Source: Pseudomonadota bacterium
GTDB taxonomy: Bacteria; Pseudomonadota; Alphaproteobacteria; Sphingomonadales; Sphingomonadaceae
Length of the DNA stretch: 46,781 nt
Assembly: GCA_021849075.1 (NCBI GenBank)
Contig: JAJZTH010000025.1
Span: 1 to 46,781 of the forward strand
Reading direction: 5' to 3'
The notes beneath the pieces were generated by a model, which saw nothing but the letters and a program-made list of their open reading frames with translations, was not told the origin of the DNA and made no database searches. Position numbers and translations under genes: made by a program. Below are positions 41,046 through 46,781 of the stretch, piece by piece. The number at the start of each line of letters is the position of its first letter. Within the stretch, counting starts at the first letter, position 1.

Positions 41046-42311
41046 ATGGCGCGCATCGTGATGAAATTCGGCGGCACCTCCATGGCGGGGATGGAGCGAA
41101 TTCGCAACGTGGCGGCGCGCGTCAAACATGTGGTCGATCAGGGGCATGAAGTCGCGGTCGTCGTGTCGGCCATGGCGGGTGAAACCGATCGTCTGGTCGG
41201 CTTCTGCAAGGAAGCGTCCGCCCTTTACGATCCGGCCGAATATGATGTCGTGGTCGCCGCCGGCGAGCAGGTGACGAGCGGGCTGTTGGCGATGACGCTG
41301 AAGGCCATGGGCGTGGACGCGCGCAGCTGGCTGGGCTGGCAATTGCCGATCCGCACGATCGAGGCGCATGCCAAGGCGCGCGTCGAGCGGATCGACACCG
41401 GCGCGCTGCTGGCGGCGATGGGCACCGGCCAGGTCGCCGTGATCCCCGGTTTTCAAGGCATGATGGCCGATGGCCGCGTGTCGACGCTGGGCCGGGGCGG
41501 TTCGGATACGTCGGCGGTGGCGGTTGCGGCGGCGGTGAAGGCCGATCGCTGCGACATCTATACCGACGTCGACGGCGTCTATACCACCGACCCGCGCATC
41601 GTGGCCCGCGCGCGCAAGCTGGACCTCGTCACCTATGAGGAAATGCTGGAGCTGGCCTCGGTCGGCGCCAAGGTGCTCCAGACCCGGTCGGTCGGCCTCG
41701 CCATGAAGGAAGGCGTGGTCGTGCAGGTGCTTTCTTCCTTCGATGATCCCACCCAGGACGACCTCCCCGGCACGCTGATCGTGAGCGACGAGGACCTGGA
41801 AGCCAAGCTCAAGGAAACGAAGATGGAACGTCAGCTCATCACCGGCATCGCCCATGACAAGAATGAGGCGAAGATCATCGTCACCCGCGTACCCGACAAG
41901 CCGGGCGCGGTCGCCAGCATCTTTGGCCCGTTGGCCGATGCGGCGATCAACGTCGACATGATCATCCAGAATGACAGCAAGGAGAAGGAAGAGACGGACG
42001 TCACCTTCACCGTGCCGCGCGCCGACCTGGCCCGCAGCGTCGACCTGCTGGAAGCGCATAAGGATACGATCGGTTTTCGCCGCATCATCACCGACGTCGA
42101 AGTCGCCAAGATCAGCGTCGTGGGCGTTGGCATGCGCAGCCATGCCGGCGTCGCCGCCACCATGTTCAAGACGCTGGCCGAACGCGGCATCAATATCGAA
42201 GCCATCTCCACCAGCGAGATCAAGGTTTCGGTGCTGATCGACGAAGACGAAACCGAACTGGCGGTGCGCGTTCTGCATACCGCTTATGGTCTGGACGCCC
42301 CGGCGGCTTAA
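41046..42311 (+). CDS. lysC: Aspartate kinase
   Basis: The first step of the Lys/Thr/Met/DAP pathway: phosphorylation of aspartate. The 421-residue protein starts MARIVMKFGGTSMAGMERI; the catalytic-domain motifs VVVSAMAGETDRLVG, GRGGSDTSAVAVAAAVKADRCDIYTDVDGVYTTDPR are intact. Residues of about 270-415 form two ACT domains (VTRVPDKPGAVASIFGPLADAAINVDMI and VVGVGMRSHAGVAATMFKTLAERGINIEAISTSEIKVSVLI), implying feedback inhibition by lysine or threonine. AAAGGATAGG upstream supports the start. The two-hairpin element lies just 5'. Confidence 0.97.
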   Translation: MARIVMKFGGTSMAGMERIRNVAARVKHVVDQGHEVAVVVSAMAGETDRLVGFCKEASALYDPAEYDVVVAAGEQVTSGLLAMTLKAMGVDARSWLGWQLPIRTIEAHAKARVERIDTGALLAAMGTGQVAVIPGFQGMMADGRVSTLGRGGSDTSAVAVAAAVKADRCDIYTDVDGVYTTDPRIVARARKLDLVTYEEMLELASVGAKVLQTRSVGLAMKEGVVVQVLSSFDDPTQDDLPGTLIVSDEDLEAKLKETKMERQLITGIAHDKNEAKIIVTRVPDKPGAVASIFGPLADAAINVDMIIQNDSKEKEETDVTFTVPRADLARSVDLLEAHKDTIGFRRIITDVEVAKISVVGVGMRSHAGVAATMFKTLAERGINIEAISTSEIKVSVLIDEDETELAVRVLHTAYGLDAPAA

Positions 42312-42312
42312 T

Positions 42313-42438
42313 CGCTATTTGGCTGAAGCCGGCCTGCAAACGGCACCTTTCTGCGCTTCCGGTGCTCACGTGCTTTAAGCACGCTGCGCGCCGGTTCTCG
42401 AAAGGCATCGTTTTCGGCTCGGCTTGAGCCAAATATCG
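42313..42438. repeat. Long imperfect palindrome after lysC
   Basis: A 126-bp imperfect palindrome is centred on CGTGCTTTAAGCACG (about 42369-42383). Outer arms share TATTTGGCT-x-AAGCCG near both ends, with matching blocks AAACG, CCTTTC and CCGG in between. It begins 2 nt after the lysC stop. It looks like a MITE- or REP-type sphingomonad repeat. Confidence 0.8.
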
Positions 42439-42517
42439 ATCAAGCCGGGTTGCTCTTTACTTTCGGCGTTATCCCCGCAAAAGGCGGGGTTGCAGAAAGT
42501 CATGTGACTCTCTTTAC

Positions 42518-42550
42518 CATCCCCGGACATCGCGTTCGGGGATGCTTTTT
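42518..42550 (+). terminator. Terminator-like hairpin 20 nt upstream of the nitronate monooxygenase start
   Basis: CATCCCCG (42518-42525) pairs with CGGGGATG (42537-42544), followed by CTTTTT to 42550. A second stem CCCCGC / GCGGGG lies at 42473-42478 / 42484-42489. The T-run ends only 20 nt before the start codon at 42571, leaving no room for a promoter in between. Confidence 0.65.
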
Positions 42551-42570
42551 GATTCTTGAAGGCTGAATGT

Positions 42571-43584
42571 ATGACCACCGCCAAACTCGCTTCCCTGATG
42601 GCTCGCGGCACCGAATTTTTCGGGTGCGAGAGCGCGATCCTGTGTGGGGCGATGAGCTGGGTCAGCGAGCGCCATCTGGTGTCGGCCATTTCCAACGCCG
42701 GCGGGTTCGGCGTGATTGCGTGCGGCGCGATGACGCCCGAGCTGCTGGACGCGGAGATCGCGGCGACCAAGGCGCTGACGGACAAGCCGTTCGGCGTGAA
42801 CCTGATCACCATGCATCCCCAGCTGTTCGACCTGATCGATGTGTGCGCCAAGTATGATGTCAGTCATGTCGTGCTGGCAGGCGGCCTGCCGCCCAAGGGC
42901 AGCATCGAGGCGATCAAGCAAAAGGGCGCGAAGCTCATCTGTTTCGCGCCGGCGCTGGCGCTGGCCAAGAAGCTGGTGCGCTCGGGCGTCGACGCGCTGG
43001 TGGTGGAAGGCATGGAAGCGGGCGGCCATATCGGCCCGGTCGCGACCAGCGTATTGGCGCAGGAAATATTGCCCGAAATGGCGGAACAGGTGCCCGTTTT
43101 CGTCGCCGGCGGCATCGGCCGGGGCGAGGCGATCGCCGCCTATCTGGAAATGGGCGCGGCCGGCGTGCAGCTGGGCACGCGCTTTGCCTGCGCAAGCGAG
43201 AGCATCGCCCATCCCGCCTTCAAGAAGGCGTTCTTTCGCGCGTCGGCGCGCGACGCGATCGCCAGCGTACAAATCGACCCGCGCCTGCCGGTGATCCCGG
43301 TGCGCGCGCTGAAAAATGCCGGCACCGAAGCCTTCACCGCCAAGCAGCGCGAAGTCGCCAATCTGCTGGACAGCGGCGCGGTCGACATGATGGAGGCGCA
43401 GCTGCAGATCGAACATTATTGGGCCGGCGCGCTGCGCAAGGCGGTGATCGACGGCGATGTCGATGGCGGATCGCTGATGGCGGGCCAGTCGGTCGGCATG
43501 GTGACGAAGGAAGAGCCGGTGGCCGACATCATCGGCGAGCTGATGGCGCAGGCTGCGGCCGCGCTGGAGCGGCGAGCCGCCTGA
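42571..43584 (+). CDS. Nitronate monooxygenase (2-nitropropane dioxygenase family)
   Basis: A 337-residue FMN TIM-barrel enzyme. The N-terminal CESAILCGAMSWVSERHLVSAISNAGGFGVIACGAMTPE, the loop VVEGMEAGGHIGPVATSVL containing the conserved His, and the FMN-phosphate site VFVAGGIGRGEAIAAYLEMGAAGVQLGTRF are typical. It may oxidise nitronates, or be a related enoyl-reductase-like member. ATG 42571 has AAGG about 9 nt upstream. It follows a terminator-like hairpin. Confidence 0.9.
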   Translation: MTTAKLASLMARGTEFFGCESAILCGAMSWVSERHLVSAISNAGGFGVIACGAMTPELLDAEIAATKALTDKPFGVNLITMHPQLFDLIDVCAKYDVSHVVLAGGLPPKGSIEAIKQKGAKLICFAPALALAKKLVRSGVDALVVEGMEAGGHIGPVATSVLAQEILPEMAEQVPVFVAGGIGRGEAIAAYLEMGAAGVQLGTRFACASESIAHPAFKKAFFRASARDAIASVQIDPRLPVIPVRALKNAGTEAFTAKQREVANLLDSGAVDMMEAQLQIEHYWAGALRKAVIDGDVDGGSLMAGQSVGMVTKEEPVADIIGELMAQAAAALERRAA

Positions 43585-43670
43585 ATAGTTGCGATGAACG
43601 GAGCATAAGGCATATTTCCTCCGAACCGAATGACCGGCATGACCGGACGATAGCCCCATCGGAGAATTGG

Positions 43671-44600
43671 ATGTTGGTAACGCGCCGTTTCTATGGCCGG
43701 ATTTCCCTGGTGTCGCTGGCGGTGCTGGCGGCCTGTTCGACGCCGCCGCCACCCCCGCCACCCGTAACGCCGCCGCCGCCGGTGGTTCCCACCATAAGGC
43801 CCGTACCGCCAAATCAGGCGGCCGAAGGCATGGCGCTGCCGACCAAGGCGGAGGATGGCGAATATCTGACGCCCAATCGCGGCATCACGTCGAACACGGC
43901 GCTGTGGCATGTGCGCATGGCGCTGAACGTCGCGGCGCTCAATTGCGACAAGTTCGGCGATGTCGCGCGCAGCCAGTATAATCAGATATTGGCGGTGCAT
44001 AAGACGGTGCTGAACGCCGCCAACGCCGCCGTGGACCGCAATTACCGCGTCGCCTTTGGCCGGTCGGGCATTGGATCGCGCGAGCAGCTGAACACCGTGG
44101 TCTATAATTTCTTCGCGCTGCCGCCGGTGGTGAAGAATTTCTGCCCGGTGGCGGTCAGCGTTGGCGCGAAGATGCTGACGATGCCGTCCGACCAGCTGCT
44201 GGCCTATGCGCCCGAAGCGCTGAAGGAGCTGGAAAAGCCCTATCAGGAATTTTACGCCGCCTATGCCGACTATCTGCGCCGGCTGGCCGAATGGCAGTCG
44301 CGCTTTGGCGGCACGGTGACGGTGGTGGTGTCGCCAACGCCGCTGCCGCCGCCGCCGCGCCCGCCAGCCGAAGTGCCGCCCGAAGGTTGGCGGCCCAGTT
44401 CGACCAGCGCGGTGCAGAGCATGACGCCGGCATCCACGGCGGCGGTTCCTGCGCCCGCCATGGCTGCGCCTGCACCGGCTCCAGTGACGGCTCCGGCAAG
44501 CGGGCCGATAGCGGGGCCGCCGGCGGCGGTGCGCACTTTGCCCGACAATAGCGCGCCCAAGCTGGTGGTGCAGCCGCTGCCGACGACGGCTGGCGAGTAA
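43671..44600 (+). CDS. Proline-rich lipoprotein of unknown function
   Basis: A 309-residue lipoprotein. The signal RISLVSLAVLAAC ends at the lipidated Cys, followed by a long Pro run (TPPPPPPPVTPPPPVVP). The central domain, about residues 60-215 (ALWHVRMALNVAALNCDKFGDVARSQYNQILAVHKTVLNAA, NFFALPPVVKNFCPVAVSVG), is helical with two Cys that could pair. A second Pro/Ala-rich stretch fills the C-terminal third. I do not recognise a named family. ATG 43671 follows GGAGAATTGG, while the frame is open further upstream without supporting features. Confidence 0.75.
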   Translation: MLVTRRFYGRISLVSLAVLAACSTPPPPPPPVTPPPPVVPTIRPVPPNQAAEGMALPTKAEDGEYLTPNRGITSNTALWHVRMALNVAALNCDKFGDVARSQYNQILAVHKTVLNAANAAVDRNYRVAFGRSGIGSREQLNTVVYNFFALPPVVKNFCPVAVSVGAKMLTMPSDQLLAYAPEALKELEKPYQEFYAAYADYLRRLAEWQSRFGGTVTVVVSPTPLPPPPRPPAEVPPEGWRPSSTSAVQSMTPASTAAVPAPAMAAPAPAPVTAPASGPIAGPPAAVRTLPDNSAPKLVVQPLPTTAGE

Positions 44601-44619
44601 GGGACCGGCGAATAGCGGA

Positions 44620-45054
44620 TTAGTCGCGCGCGTCGAATGTGGCGCGCGCGGCCTCCACCATTTCCAGATTGCGTTCGGCCCAGACCCAGACGCCGCAGAA
44701 AGCGGCGCTCAGACTGTTGCCGAGCGGGGTGAGCGCATAGTCGACGCGGGGCGGCACCACCGGATGGACGGTGCGGGTCAACAGGCCGTCGCGCTCCATC
44801 TGGCGCAAAGTCTGGGTCAGCATCTTCTGACTGATCCCTTCCACCTGCCGACCGATCTCGGTGAAGCGCAGCGTGCCTTTCTCCTCCAGCAATTCCAGCA
44901 CCAGGAGCGTCCATTTGTCGGCGATGCGCCCGATCAGATCGTTGACGAGTCGTTCGATTCGCGGATCGATATCGGTGGGCGGTTCATGCGCCATATAATG
45001 TTCGGCCTGCGCAATATCGGTGGCGGTGAAGCGATTTGCGAGCGGATTTTCCAT
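44620..45054 (-). CDS. HxlR-family transcriptional regulator
   Basis: A 144-residue winged-helix regulator. The family core IGRIADKWTLLVLELLEEKGTLRFTEIGRQVEGISQKMLTQTLRQMERDGLLTRTVHPVVPPRVDYALTPLGNSL is unmistakable. The helix-turn-helix lies near residues 65-90. The single cysteine (AAFCGVWVW) might be redox-sensing but this is speculative. It is divergent from an SDR gene across 98 nt that contain a direct repeat, the usual layout for regulating the neighbour. Confidence 0.93.
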   Translation of the reverse strand: MENPLANRFTATDIAQAEHYMAHEPPTDIDPRIERLVNDLIGRIADKWTLLVLELLEEKGTLRFTEIGRQVEGISQKMLTQTLRQMERDGLLTRTVHPVVPPRVDYALTPLGNSLSAAFCGVWVWAERNLEMVEAARATFDARD

Positions 45055-45067
45055 TTTTTACCTTTGG

Positions 45068-45094
45068 GTAACTACAGCACTTTACGGTGCCTAC
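45068..45094. promoter_or_regulatory. Candidate HxlR operator
   Basis: The direct repeat GTAACTAC (45068-45075) and GTGCCTAC (45087-45094) has a 19-bp period in the AT-rich gap between the divergent HxlR and SDR genes. HxlR proteins bind as dimers to paired sites in such gaps. It is a pattern-based suggestion only. Confidence 0.4.
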
Positions 45095-45152
45095 TTTCCA
45101 AAAGAGAGTGATATCCTAAATTGCCTTTCAAGCCAATTGAAAGGAACAGATC

Positions 45153-45893
45153 ATGCAAGCTACAGGCAACACCATCCTCATCACCGGCGGCGGATCGGGC
45201 ATTGGCGCGGCGCTGGCGCATGAATTTCATGTCGCCGGCAATCAGGTGATCATCGCCGGGCGGCGGCAGGCGGCGCTGGACGCTGTCGTGGCGGCGCATC
45301 CGGGTATGGCGGCGATGACGTTGGACATGGAAGACCCGACGGCGATCGCGGCGTTCGCGGCAAAGCTGGTCGCGGATTTCCCGGCGCTCAATGCGATATT
45401 GCTGAATGCCGGCATCATGGTGACGGAGGACAAGATCGACCTGGCGATTGCGGAGGCGACGGTGGCGACCAATTTGCTGGGACCGATCCGGCTGGCCCAT
45501 GCGCTGTTGCCGCATCTGGAGGCGCAGCCGGCCGCGACCATCCTGACCGTATCGTCGGGTCTGGCCTTCGTCCCGCTGGCGGCGACGCCGACCTATAGCG
45601 CGACCAAGGCGGCGATCCATGGCTGGTCGATCGCGCTGCGCGAACAGTTGAAGGCGACCAGCGTCGATGTGGTGGAGATCGTGCCGCCCGGCGTGCAGAC
45701 CGACCTGATGCCCGGCCATGCCGAGAATGAACAGATGATGCCGCTGGCGGACTTCATCGCCGAAACGATGGCGTTGCTGCGGCAGGAGCCGGCTCTGGAC
45801 GAGATCCATGTCGAGCGGGTGAAATTCCTGAGCGAAGCCACGAAGCGCGGCGAATTTGCCCAGGTGTTCGGGACGTTGAACGGCGCGCATTGA
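45153..45893 (+). CDS. Short-chain dehydrogenase/reductase (DltE-like)
   Basis: A 246-residue classical SDR. Cofactor motif TGGGSGIG, followed by NAG (LLNAGIM), catalytic Ser (VSSGLAF), and YSATK with Tyr and Lys (TYSATKAAIHGWSIALR) are present. The C-terminal PPGVQTDLMPG loop is typical. The R in IIAGRR after strand 2 favours NADP. The substrate is unknown; it probably is the target of the divergent HxlR regulator. AAAGGAACAGATC precedes the ATG. Confidence 0.92.
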   Translation: MQATGNTILITGGGSGIGAALAHEFHVAGNQVIIAGRRQAALDAVVAAHPGMAAMTLDMEDPTAIAAFAAKLVADFPALNAILLNAGIMVTEDKIDLAIAEATVATNLLGPIRLAHALLPHLEAQPAATILTVSSGLAFVPLAATPTYSATKAAIHGWSIALREQLKATSVDVVEIVPPGVQTDLMPGHAENEQMMPLADFIAETMALLRQEPALDEIHVERVKFLSEATKRGEFAQVFGTLNGAH

Positions 45894-45899
45894 CGCGCG

Positions 45900-45982
45900 G
45901 GACTTGCCCATGGCGCGGGGGAGGGCTATCTGGACCTTGATAAGCGAGGCCACGTCCTCCCCCTGCCATGGGTTTTAAGTCC
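45900..45982 (+). promoter_or_regulatory. Long leader stem upstream of sugE
   Basis: GGACTT (45900-45905) pairs with AAGTCC (45977-45982), CCCATGGC (45907-45914) with GCCATGGG (45965-45972), and GGGGGAGG (45917-45924) with CCTCCCCC (45956-45963). The loop is 31 nt. The last two bases of the stem are also the first two of the ACGG hairpin at 45981-45994, so the two structures compete. Confidence 0.6.
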
Positions 45983-45994
45983 GGGACGGCCCGG
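45981..45994 (+). promoter_or_regulatory. CCGGG-ACGG-CCCGG stem-loop, possible guanidine-II riboswitch half
   Basis: A 5-bp stem closes an ACGG tetraloop 20 nt upstream of the sugE start codon. The GGGACGGCCC core equals the conserved stem-loop of guanidine-II (mini-ykkC) riboswitches, which normally carry two ACGR loops and control sugE/gdx genes. A canonical second loop is not seen; a GAGG-CCACGT-CCTC hairpin near 45946 is only an approximate match. Confidence 0.5.
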
Positions 45995-46014
45995 CTCTCT
46001 TTGGGAAGGGAGCC

Positions 46015-46338
46015 ATGATGGCCTGGGTTTCTTTGTTTATCGCCGGTTTGCTGGAAATCGTCTGGGCCTTTGCGATGAAGCAGTCGCAGGGATTCACCCG
46101 GCTGGTCCCCAGTCTCATCACATTGGGCGCGATGGTCGCCAGTTTCGGGCTGCTGTCGCTGGCGATGCGTAGTCTGCCGCTGGGTACGGCCTATATGATC
46201 TGGACCGGGATTGGCGCGCTGGGGGCGTTTGCGGTCGGTGTCGCCTTTCTGGGCGAGGCGGTCAGCCCGGCGCGGCTGGTGGCGGCCGGGCTGATCCTAT
46301 GCGGTTTGGTGCTTATGAAGCTGTCTGCGCAGGGTTGA
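46015..46338 (+). CDS. sugE: SMR-family exporter SugE/Gdx
   Basis: A 107-residue four-helix inner-membrane transporter of the small multidrug resistance family. The conserved Glu in LFIAGLLEIVWAFAMKQSQGFT and the SugE-type sequence LPLGTAYMIWTGIGALGAFAVG place it in the Gdx (guanidinium/proton antiport) branch rather than EmrE. GGGAAGGGAG precedes the double ATG (46015 or 46018). An ACGG hairpin in the leader fits guanidine control. Its 3' end overlaps the convergent regulator gene by 26 nt. Confidence 0.93.
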   Translation: MMAWVSLFIAGLLEIVWAFAMKQSQGFTRLVPSLITLGAMVASFGLLSLAMRSLPLGTAYMIWTGIGALGAFAVGVAFLGEAVSPARLVAAGLILCGLVLMKLSAQG

Positions 46339-46781
46339 CCGTGTCGGGCGCTTTGGGGGGCAGGGGGAAGAGGGTGGCGAAATGCTCGGCCAGCGCTGCG
46401 TCCCCCTCCACCGTTAGCGCGCGCGCCATGCCGGCATAGCGCGCGCCGCCATAAAGAACCGCGACCAGCGCATTCTGATCGCCGCGCAGGATCGCGTCCG
46501 CGCCCGCCGCCTCACCCCGATCGATCAGGAAGTCGCCATCTTTGAGCGTGGCGCGAAATTCCTCTTCGCCAAAGCGGAAGCCGATCGTGGCGTCGAGCGT
46601 GCCGATGCGGCTGCGGTCGATCATGGTGCGCATCGACAGCACCACCGATACCGGACTCATCGGCTTGCCCGGCTGCATCGTGGGCGATCGGCAGGCCCAG
46701 CGGCCCAGCACCTGAAACACTATTTCCGATTCGCGGCCCCAGTCGGTCAGCTCGTAAATCTGGCTGGCGGCGGGCGGGGGC
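46313..46781 (-). CDS. HxlR-type regulator with C-terminal SCP2-like domain, start beyond window edge
   Basis: The frame is open to the right edge; the visible part has about 155 residues. The first part reads ASQIYELTDWGRESEIVFQVLGRWACRSP, the end of an HxlR winged-helix domain (compare the LTPLG motif of the other HxlR protein here). It is followed by a domain of about 110 residues (IGFRFGEEEFRATLKDGDFLIDRGEAAGADAILRGDQNALVAVLYGG) typical of SCP2/sterol-carrier folds. The DNA-binding helix lies outside the window. The gene is convergent with sugE and overlaps it by 26 nt. Confidence 0.82.
   Translation of the reverse strand, partial: PPPAASQIYELTDWGRESEIVFQVLGRWACRSPTMQPGKPMSPVSVVLSMRTMIDRSRIGTLDATIGFRFGEEEFRATLKDGDFLIDRGEAAGADAILRGDQNALVAVLYGGARYAGMARALTVEGDAALAEHFATLFPLPPKAPDTVNPAQTAS

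Noticed and set aside
45900..45994. Guanidine-I (ykkC) riboswitch before sugE
   Set aside because: The conserved CUAGGGUUCCG-type blocks are absent; only the ACGG hairpin of the guanidine-II type is seen.

Overview
The window is a stretch of alphaproteobacterial chromosome, most likely from the Sphingomonadaceae (Sphingobium/Sphingomonas type). The grounds are high GC, tight gene packing, the character of the proteins (HdaA-type DnaA regulator, FUSC/outer-membrane pair, many sphingomonad-style exported proteins) and several families of short palindromic intergenic repeats. I found no tRNA, rRNA, CRISPR or prophage. The left edge cuts the 5' end of an IS630-type transposase, the only clear insertion sequence.

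Layout. 1-6650: IS630 remnant, a GNAT acetyltransferase, an exported TPR-CHAT protein and cysS on the minus strand, then divergent plus-strand genes for a Bax-inhibitor-1-like membrane protein and a zinc-ribbon protein closed by a terminator. 6677-12529 (minus): a packed run of glycosyltransferase, ECF sigma factor, anti-sigma factor, polA and a small AT-richer unknown gene. 12717-17062: a FUSC transporter divergent from an outer-membrane protein, a beta-lactamase-like lipoprotein and an exported alpha/beta hydrolase. 17065-22324 (minus): purM, purN (fused to a YjbR-like domain), an ABC ATPase with no permease beside it, a DUF559 nuclease bracketed by palindromes, and nadB. 22472-33217 (plus): DUF2066-like protein, hdaA, ppk, ppx, queuosine-precursor transporter, argB, DUF1993, yggT, yggU, folD, NTF2-like exported protein and MarC, mostly with overlapping or adjacent start and stop codons. 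33218-46781: OmpA lipoprotein, CNNM/CorC protein, DUF885 peptidase-like protein, HTH protein, CitE-like lyase, YdeI protein, ubiG, lysC, nitronate monooxygenase, lipoprotein, divergent HxlR regulator and SDR, sugE, and an HxlR-SCP2 regulator running off the right edge.

Genes that work together: purM/purN (purines), ppk/ppx (polyphosphate synthesis and breakdown), the ECF sigma/anti-sigma pair, HdaA (replication control), and argB, lysC, nadB, folD and ubiG as core biosynthesis.

The unusual material is between genes. (1) A 10-codon mini-ORF, MS[H/N]LAGNMRS, occurs twice about 25 kb apart, each time 30-50 bp upstream of an unrelated minus-strand gene, in a 27-bp identical block. (2) A two-hairpin element of about 98 nt occurs twice with compensatory changes in its stems, once in the lysC leader. 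(3) A 147-bp cloverleaf-like palindrome has a perfect 31-bp central stem. (4) A DUF559 nuclease gene lies between inverted palindromes and carries a frame-changing 19-bp duplication. (5) The sugE leader has a stem-loop resembling one half of a guanidine-II riboswitch, with a competing longer stem. The first two are the best candidates for something undescribed.
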